In this document: positions 34,391-64,000 of the stretch, one piece after another | How the letters are laid out: each line of letters begins with the position of its first letter | Numbering within the stretch: position 1 is the stretch's first letter | Origin: Syngnathus acus | Taxonomy: Eukaryota > Chordata > Actinopteri > Syngnathiformes > Syngnathidae | Direction of reading: 5' to 3' | DNA: 64,000 nt | Assembly (NCBI RefSeq): GCF_901709675.1 | Contig: NC_051095.1 | Location: 19,991,456 to 20,055,455, forward strand | Position numbers and translations under genes: made by a program | Notes under the pieces: generated by a model | The model's database searches: none | Seen by the model: the letters and a program-made list of their open reading frames with translations, nothing else | What the model was told of the DNA's origin: nothing

Positions 34391-34851
34391 TTCACGCCAA
34401 ATGTGTACAAAATATTTATGATACAACTTCCATACAATACCTCACTTCTACCTTATAATTTTTACACTGCTTTACTTTGGCACTTTTCAGCTCGTAGCTG
34501 GCTGATAACTGGCTTCGCATTGTTCCTGCAGCCCAACAAGCGCACACTACCTATCACATAGTTAAATGACATACGACATACACACAATGCAGTACACGCA
34601 CACAATACAACATACAACACAAAATGACAATGGAGGACAAATAGGTGTAAAATGAGTTGTAAACCATTGTGTTTTGTCTTCTTGTCACCTTGAAATGACC
34701 TCGCAACAGCAGTGTTGTCAAAAAGCCTCAAAAGATGGAAAATGTGAATTGCAATCAATGGTGCACTGAAGGGAGTGTGAGCAAGCTGACAGTGGGAAGC
34801 GTCACATGACCTTTTTGCACATCGCCATGTGGCACCCTTAAAACCTTTGCA

Positions 34852-34996
34852 AACAACCAAAGTTTGGGTCAATTTGACTCAACCTTTGGTTGTTTGCATA
34901 AATCAACCCAATTTTAGAGGGGGAGACAGGAAGTTAGGTCAAACTGACCCAAGTTCATGGCTCGTCCTAAATGTGGTTGTTTTTGACCCAACTTTT
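34852..34996. mobile_element. Palindromic gggtcaa repeat (MITE-like)
   Basis: It contains gtttgggtcaatttgactca, aaactgacccaagt and tttttgacccaac in inverted arrangement, like the arms of the split element at 13905-14755. Probably a short non-autonomous DNA element; boundaries are approximate. Confidence 0.45.
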
Positions 34997-35789
34997 TTAA
35001 GTTCCCACTGAATGTTTTTGCCACACTGGTATGAAGATGCTAACGGAGCTGAGCTAATAAAACATTCACTGTGATAACAGGCCTGTTGTTCATTTACTAC
35101 ATATAGATACGCAGCATGTACTACTTGATTTGGTCCTGATAAGATTGAATAAATAAATTTAGTATCTCACAATGTAGTTAGTGTACAGCTTGTATAACTA
35201 CATTTTATGTTCCCTCAAAACTACAACACCAACTTAAAGCAGTTCGGACAATGAATGAACTCTTAATCTATACATTGCCAGCAACAAAAGTGAATAAACA
35301 TCATAAGTTTGTTTGTTTACGTTTTCAAGGTAAGTTCCCTTTAAAAAGAAAGATTAACCAAGGAACAAGGTGTGCACGCTCCAAAACTTTAGTACAGTGC
35401 ACCATTAAAAACACATCCGTGTCCACAGAATTATCCCACTACTGTGCAAATGTGATTTTTACAGCTTAGGAAGGTGAACATGCTTGACTTCAATACATTT
35501 CACTCGTGTATATGTGTGTGTGATTTCTACATGTGCATTTCATGTAATGTGCCGTTAATGCCGCCTCTGCTTTATATTCAGCATACATCGCTTCTTTGAT
35601 GTCCAACACAAAGTTAGCATACAAATGTAATTGCACGTGAACTACTTTCATGCATGCATTACATCAAAGCCATAACAGATGATTTGGCATTTATCAGCCT
35701 GTGCGTTACACACACAGCCAAGCGAGGCGAGATATGACGTCAACTGTGTGCGTTCACTCAGGAAATCAGCATCCCGCATTTTTTATATT

Positions 35790-36060
35790 TCAATGACATG
35801 AAAACAGAAATTATGTGTTTTGCTTTTAGTGGCCCTTCTACATCCCACCCTGGGGTCTTAAGCCAACAGCCTCGAACTCGGGTTTTATATTGGACAGTGA
35901 TTTTAAGTTCAACTGGCAAATCAGTGGTGTTGTTAAATCCAGCGACTTCCATTTTAGGCAGCTGGCTTTGCTACAAAGACTATCACTATTTTACAAAAAC
36001 CATCACAGATTCTACATTTGGCCACAAGGCTGAGATTCTACTTAAGGTAAAATGTTTGGA
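35790..36060 (+). mobile_element. Decayed LINE reverse-transcriptase fragment
   Basis: One plus frame gives MKTEIMCFAFSGPS, matching the usual NKTEvmxF motif downstream of the polymerase core, and a shifted frame gives DSDFKFNWQISGVVKSSDFH, a typical LINE thumb-region motif (LGVxFDSDLxFxxQIxxVVKSS). A frameshift separates them. The 126-codon open frame here is therefore a transposon remnant. Confidence 0.6.
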
Positions 36061-36443
36061 ACAGAAAAATATAAACAAAAACAACAACACAATAATGCCA
36101 TTGTTAGAAAAAAGGCAGCAATGTGTCTGCTTAATATGTCTTCAAATAAACTTTTTAAAAGGTGTGAGCAATGTATGATGTCGATAAAATCTGCAATTGT
36201 TTCCCGTTTCCCTCGCCGCCCCTCTGGAAATAATTCATCCACTCGGAAACCATGAGTGACATATGGGGATTACAGTATAGGAGCGATCCATTGTTTGTGC
36301 GTGTGTGCATGCGTTAAATACCAATTATGGCAAAGCACAACACTCATGCATTGTAAATGAGAAACTGTTGCCTTAACTTGTTAAACAAAGAATAAAATAT
36401 TCTCGAGTTGCTCATTGAGTTAAAATCTTGCTGACGTCAGACA

Positions 36444-36995
36444 TGATAAAACAGGCGTGCCCAATACGTCGATCACAATCTACTGGTCGATCGCGAAGGA
36501 AGTGTGGGTTGATCGCATGATATTAAAAAGTAGGGGATCTATCGCCACTATGACATTTGTCTTTTGATTGACATACACTGAAACCAATCTAACGTCTGAA
36601 CTTTAGACACCTTCCGCATGCGCGTTAATCCACGTTACCTTGTTCGTTTACCTTGCTGCGTATTTAGCTTCCAATTTATTTAAACTAAATACAACAAAGG
36701 TTCAAGGCTCATGCCATTGTGAATTGTATTGTGCAAAGTGGGTTCATGCAATTATGCAAGACACATCAATATGTATTGCTGATGAATTTCAAATTCAATT
36801 TAAAATAATACTTTACTTATCTTAAAAGGGGGGAAAAGAACAAGAATACAAAATATTAAATAGTAATAATAACGTAAATAATGATAATATAGAATAAATA
36901 AATTCATATTTTCCATTTTTATCGTAGGTAGATCATTTTGACTTGGTCATGAGTAGCTCGCAAGCTGAAAAAGTGTGGGCACCACTGTGATAGAA
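36444..36995. mobile_element. hAT-type element with 8-bp target-site duplication
   Basis: The element at 36452-36987 starts caggcgtgcccaatacgtcg and ends gtgtgggcaccactg, inverted hAT-like termini. It is flanked by tgataaaa (36444-36451) and tgatagaa (36988-36995), 7 of 8 identical. It contains tcgatcgcgaaggaagtgtg-type sequence seen in many fish hAT elements, but no intact transposase. Confidence 0.8.
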
Positions 36996-38519
36996 GATAA
37001 CAAAAAAGAACACAACAAAGAATTAATGATCACATCATTGATTTTCTTTCATTTGGTTTTGAGGCCTTTTCCCACGGAACCGTTTGTGTGAACCCTAAAC
37101 TTTTTCTAAATTCTAAAAAAAAATACAGTTCTGTCTTCAATATCCTTTATTTGTTGGCAGGGAATTAGTAGAGGAAATGGAAATGCACAAACACTGCATT
37201 TGTCAACCAAAACAAATGACGTGCACTTCAACAGTTAAGAGTTATTACACTTTTACATGATTTGAAATGTTTCCCTCTGTCACAGTGCAGCGAAGGCTGA
37301 GTACACACAAAGACAATCAGTCTGTTTTTGTCCCGATTTTTCCCTTTCCCGAGTAGAGACGTCAAAAGCCTGCTAATTTTATATCTTAAGAATGTCCTGT
37401 AAGATTAGCTTTTGGTTGGAGATGTGTCGAGAGTAGATCCGTCTCAATAATAGGGTCTGTCTCAATTATTTGGGTCCAATGGGGTAGCAGATTCCTGTTG
37501 CCAATCCTACAGGAGTATGCAATTAATTATTGAATGATTAATTTCATTACGTATAATAAAACAGCTGCACACAGGACAAAAGAAGAGTGCTTCAAGTAAC
37601 ATTTAGTAATAGTTACAATTTAAGCAGTTTCTCTATCTGAACACTGTGTAACACTCACACAAAGATGTACATGACAAGACGAAGAACTCTGACGTGACAT
37701 CAAGTCATATTGTGTAAACGTGAGTAAATAAAGAAATTGAAGACTGATTGTTGAGAATACTAAAGAAATCAAACTTGAATGTCTGGTACAAGTCCTGACA
37801 GCCATGCCATCTTAATGTGAAACTCTTTGCGGCCAATTGAATTTCCAATTCTGAGTAAAGTGCAACATAACTAGATGCTAATGCTAGTTTGTCACGTTCC
37901 CATAGAAGGCAAAGAAAATCCATGTGCATTTAAAGTACACCATACCTTAATTAATTCTCTAATGACTTTCATGAGTCTGAGTTTTTTTGTCAATGCCTGT
38001 TCAACAAATAGAGAACATAAACATTTGGGGTTTTTTGGAGGGGTTGACACCAATAACAATAAAAAGCGGCAATACTTTGCCGGTACATTGCTGTTAGCAC
38101 ATAGCATACGTATGTCATATCTAGCCACTCGGTTCCCAGAGCGCATTGCGTAGCGCAATGCACTTATTTAACGAAATGATAAGGATATTAATTATTGTCA
38201 CGGAAGCATGATTGTGTTTTTATGTTACCAGTTGTTGAATCATTTAACGCTCACATTTGTCATTGGGAACAAACTGTCGATGTAACAAGCTGTTGTTGTC
38301 TCTGTAATACAACGTGACATTTGTTAATTGTTTGCATTTGTTGCCAAATGGCTTGACGACATAATCATTAAAAGAAATTGGCCACTTAGGGTGATCGATC
38401 AGCCATTAAAGGATGGGTTACTGCACGAAAATGGAAAAATCGAGATCGGTGGCTGATCGACTGGAGTTAGTTCTACCTCATTTTGTTTGAGAGGGTGGTA
38501 GTATAAAAGTAGGTGCCCC

Positions 38520-38595
38520 AGACGACAAACACTTGGTAAACGTCTTTGGGTTTTTGAAAAGCGCTATACAAATTTAATGAATTATTAATTATTAA
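38520..38595 (+). mobile_element. LINE 3' tail remnant
   Basis: ctttgggtttttgaaaagcg then ctatacaaatttaatgaatt followed by attatta-type repeats is a common 3' end of fish LINEs. Nothing upstream was recognised as coding. Confidence 0.5.
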
Positions 38596-39111
38596 ACATC
38601 GGCGCATACACAGAAATGTGTTCTCAGCTAACCTTTCGGAGAACTGGATTCTAGACAGGGACCTTTATGTGTGGTGTTATGTAGGGGACACCACACAAAA
38701 ACCCAAACTGTTAAATCTATTTTTGTGTGGGATCGATCATAGATAATTCATCTTTTAAGATTTGGGCGTGTACCAGGCCTAAGATGCATGTATGAATCTT
38801 ACGGTTCTCACTTTGTATGTTACACAAACATAATGAAAAGTAAAATGACAGTGCCTTGTAATTAATTACACTTTCAACAAACCATCTACAATGTGCTGCT
38901 ATGCTTAAAAGTAAAATCTTTATTCCCTACACTTTCATTAGTTAAAAGATAAAAATGCAAAATCAGACAGTCAAAAAATAGAAATGTAATAACAAAAAGA
39001 ACTGATAGAATTTGGTCGTTGAAGGGGTTGGCTTTGCTTGAATTTTCATTGGGTTTCTTAATCCAGTAATCCCCCAATGGTACTACAATCCTAACCCCAA
39101 ACCCTACCTAA

Positions 39112-39409
39112 CCTTAAAGCAGTGGTTCTTAACCTTGTTGGAGGTACCGAACCCCACTAGTTTCATATGCGCATTCACCGAACCCCTCGTTAGTGAATTT
39201 TCTTTTTTTTTTTTAAATTCAAGACATAGATATTTTTTACTATTGCACAAAATGAGCTGTGGATGAACATCACCTTGTTCAAAGAACAAAACAAACAATG
39301 CATGAACTCGCAACAAATTACATACTGGCAAGGTTTGTTCGGACCTCCTCACGACTCACCGAACCCCTGGGGTTCGATCGAACCCAGGTTAAGAACCACT
39401 GCCTTCAAG
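39112..39409. mobile_element. hAT-type element (same family as 26819-27129) with 8-bp duplication
   Basis: The element 39120-39401 begins cagtggttcttaaccttgtt and ends cccaggttaagaaccactg. The flanks ccttaaag (39112-39119) and ccttcaag (39402-39409) match at 7 of 8 positions, the expected hAT target-site duplication. The interior has aggtaccgaaccccac and ggttcgatcgaaccc, the reverse arrangement of the copy near the receptor promoter. Confidence 0.85.
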
Positions 39410-39497
39410 GGACAGTAAAGCGAGGCCAACATTGGCACTTATTGGTAGGACTATTAAAAAAGGATGTCAGTGCTCCAATTCCCCCCTGAAAACAAAC

Positions 39498-40203
39498 TCA
39501 GAATTGATTTGATTGATACAATCCAAACTATTGAAATTCACTGACATAGTATATTATCAAACAGCAATCATCATGTATAGGGCAAAAGCAAAACAACTAC
39601 CAGACAATATCCAAAACGTATTTAGGAATCGGGAGGGAGGTTATAAGTTAAGGGTGAATCACAACTTCAAAATCTTAAACATAAGAACAACCTTAAAAAG
39701 TTTCTGTATAACTATAACCGGGGTCAAACTATGGAACAATCTAAGTGAGGAACTCAAGCAAAGTCCAAAGATCCACAGTTTAAAAGAATGTACAAAAATA
39801 TGTTGTTTAGCGGGTACAAAGGCTAAAAGTGCCAAAGGGCTACACACAAGTAAAAATGAAACAGAACAATAAGTGTGAAAGTGTGTCTACTTGTATTCTG
39901 TTGTAGAATTACAGTATATGTTGAATCGTTGGTTTAATGGATAAAGTGAGAAAGGGGTAGGAATCTAAAAAGCTATGCTTCCTCCTACTCCTTTTCGAGC
40001 ATTCTTTATTGATTTATTTACTTATATGTATTATTATTATTATTTAATTCATTTAATTTATTTATTTCTGTTTGTTGGTTTATTTTTTGTTTGTTTGGAC
40101 TTATATGTGGCACTTTAGAGTGTTATTTGTTTTGTTTTTGTTTTTTGTTTTGGATGTTCGAAATAAAGATATCAATCAATCAATCAATCAATCAATCAAT
40201 TTA
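39498..40203 (+). mobile_element. 5'-truncated non-LTR retrotransposon with (CAAT)n tail
   Basis: A 119-codon frame (39513-39872) ends a LINE ORF: YYQTAIIMYRAKAKQLPDNI, NIRTTLKSFCITITGVKLWN and NLSEELKQSPKIHSLKE are recognisable C-terminal motifs of fish LINE reverse transcriptases. The 3' end is gttcgaaataaagat followed by (CAAT)n at 40172-40200, the repeat tail. The clade (Rex1/CR1-like) is my best guess. Confidence 0.75.
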
Positions 40204-40539
40204 ACGGTTGTTTGGAACAAAGTGGCAGTGGACATACTGACGGCCACTTTTTGGGCGGGGCCTGCTTGATTTGACACATCAGCCAGACCACGTTACAGAA
40301 GGAAACAATCTCAATTTCTCGATTGGAAACCCATCACATCATCAACCAAGACATGGAGGGAAGGGGTGTGTGGCCCTAATCCTCATTAAAAGTGGGCGTT
40401 TTTAAAGGCATTTGTTATTTCATTATTTCTCCAAAATGAATGGATAAAATAGAAAATGCTCATTTTTTTTCATTTTCCTTAAACTGGGCTCGTTAGTGAG
40501 AAATGAACAATCTTCACTTTACTGTCCCTTTAAAACCTA

Positions 40540-40815
40540 TCTATGCACCTGCCCTCAACGTTTGCTAAATGCCCTATAGTCCTAAAACTACTGAACCCAA
40601 TTTCAACTATGAACCTCACCACTGATGAATTCCCCAAATCTTCAACATTCAACCGCTCATCTTAACCCTAACCTCTAAACCTCTCAAGTTTAACTCGTAA
40701 CCTAAACCTCCAGATCCTAATGCTAAATTTTAACCTCAATGCAGACTGCTAAATTGAACCCTAATTCCTCAATCCACCCCTTAATCACTTAACCCTAACC
40801 TCAACCCAAACCTTC
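40540..40815. repeat. Degenerate CCTAACCTCAAACC-type array
   Basis: Blocks such as cttaaccctaacctctaaac, cttaaccctaacctcaaccc and tcgtaacctaaacctccaga. Related in style to the TTGAAACCCTAA arrays but with a different inter-block sequence. Confidence 0.6.
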
Positions 40816-41234
40816 ACCCAACAGTGTAGTTAAGTGTGGGGAAGCTAGAGAGACAACATTACAGGTGTATTGGCAAAAAACGTTACATTTGGTCGAACGG
40901 CAATGAGATCAACATTCTGTTTGAATTTCCAATATGTGGAAGTTGCAACGGTTTTCTAAAGTGCATTTTTAGACATTGTGGAAATTAAATTTCTGGAGAT
41001 GCTCGCTTCATATGTGTACAATTAAGGGGAAAAAAAAGGTGCTGTTAACAAAATGGCCATTGGTTGAAACTACAGTACTTCAAACTCGCCCATGTTAATG
41101 AATTCAAAGCACAACATGTTTAATGTTAAAATACACACTAAAATGACGGCCTCTGCGTTCTTTATGTCCATTGTCCATTGTTTGTATTATTGCCAATGTT
41201 GTACGTGACTGGTTCGAGTCAATTGTTATTTTAT

Positions 41235-41295
41235 GTTCTATACAGCACTATGTTAGGGCAACACATTTTGTGAAAGCCCTAAATAAATAAAGATA
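41235..41295 (+). mobile_element. LINE 3' tail remnant
   Basis: tgttctatacagcactatgt and gccctaaataaataaagata resemble the common fish LINE tail with a tacagcacttt...aaataaag pattern. Only the tail is visible. Confidence 0.4.
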
Positions 41296-41621
41296 TATTG
41301 TAATGGATAGTATTGTTTCCATGCTTTTTTACTGCATAAGGCAAAAAAAATCAAAGATCAACTTCAATTTTGTTGATTGGGTCTTGGTAAAAACTGTAAA
41401 TAAAAATGAAATGTATTAGCAATCATGTCAGCAGATTTCAAAATAAAACATGCTGAGGTAGCTTGACCAAATGTCAACAAACTCAAAATGTATTTAAAAA
41501 AAAAAAAATAGCAAGCACCTACCTGACGGACTGAGTATCATACACCATGGTGGACACACGCACGACACAGCGATAATGAATAAAAACACCTCGTCCAAAA
41601 TAAAAAGTCTCAACGCCGTGG

Positions 41622-63643
<22,022 letters not shown>

Positions 63644-64000
63644 CTGGACATACACACCACAAGAAAACACACACAAAGACATTTAAAATGATAAATTTCA
63701 ATACCCTGCAAAGACAACATTCTCTGGAGTCAGGTAGAAACGTCTTAAATCACAATTTGGTAAAATGCGTATTTAAAATAAAAAAAATAAAAAAAATCCA
63801 CATCATTGGTCAGTCCACACGTGAAGGTGTTGTTTTTACTAAGTATTCATCAATCTCACGGTTTAAAAATGGCTTGCTCTTTGAAAGGTTTCCTGAAAAG
63901 TGACTATTTTGGAGTTATAACGCTTTCACCAGCAACTAACCAAAGGCATTAGTTTATCAAGAGAGGTCCAGCCCGTGAATAGTGAAATTCGGTGTATAAC

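Larger units (their letters stand above)
31796..41621. other. Intergenic region between convergent receptor and transporter genes
   Basis: No host gene recognised in 9.8 kb. Possible receptor poly(A) signals AATAAA lie at 32414-32419 and 32431-32436. Contents listed separately: (CA)n at 33021, a TTGTTGACATGCTGAAACA minisatellite, a gggtcaa palindromic repeat, LINE remnants at 35790, 38520, 39498 and 41235, two hAT elements and a TTGAAACCCTAA-like array at 40540. A clear transporter poly(A) signal on the minus strand was not found; plus-strand tttaat near 41118 is a weak candidate. Confidence 0.75.

Noticed and set aside
35798-36178. 126-codon plus frame as a small gene
   Set aside because: It contains decayed LINE motifs split over two frames.
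40172-40200. (CAAT)n as an independent microsatellite
   Set aside because: It directly follows the LINE 3' end aataaagat and is the element's repeat tail.

Overview
The window is vertebrate nuclear DNA, almost certainly from a ray-finned (teleost) fish. Three multi-exon genes with GT-AG introns are spread through long introns and intergenic DNA. These are filled with fish-type transposons (L2-like LINEs, tRNA-derived SINEs, hAT and pogo-like DNA elements) and many microsatellites. There are no operons, ribosome binding sites, CRISPR arrays or phage genes. I cannot name the species from sequence alone.

Left part (1-22380, + strand): the 3' end of a giant FAT-family atypical cadherin gene. Nine consecutive exons join in phase (841 codons plus stop) and encode the end of the cadherin ectodomain, one laminin-G domain, an EGF-like region, one transmembrane helix and the whole cytoplasmic tail, followed by a 3' UTR of about 1.4 kb. 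One LamG and only about two EGF units fit FAT2 better than FAT1, FAT3 or FAT4.

Middle (27210-31795, + strand): a complete melatonin receptor gene (357 codons in three coding exons) behind a GC- and CpG-rich 5' region. An (AG)n tract and a hAT element lie directly upstream. The gene has an intron just before TM3, a long Q/P-rich N-terminus and a very short C-terminal tail.

Right part (41622-63643, - strand): eight exons of a proton-coupled amino acid transporter of the SLC36 (PAT1) family, 393 codons to the stop. The N-terminal part (about 80 residues by comparison with PAT1) lies beyond the right edge. It is convergent with the receptor gene, with about 9.8 kb of repeat-rich DNA between them.

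The gene order fat2 - melatonin receptor - slc36a1 is informative. In mammals FAT1 neighbours MTNR1A, FAT3 neighbours MTNR1B, and FAT2 neighbours the SLC36A cluster without a melatonin receptor. A receptor here is therefore probably the fourth ancient paralogue (Mel1d, often called mtnr1a-like), which mammals lost. This rests on recalled synteny and needs a tree. The three genes have no evident common pathway; their linkage looks like ancestral synteny.

The rest is repeats: a nearly full-length L2-like LINE in a transporter intron, several truncated relatives, SINEs with clear target-site duplications, three hAT elements with 8-bp duplications, two pogo-like elements with TA duplications, a 1-kb inverted-repeat element, and dispersed degenerate arrays of a TTGAAACCCTAA unit that resembles telomeric repeat. 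I found no clearly new biological system. The most useful leads are the receptor's structure and identity, and the TTGAAACCCTAA arrays.
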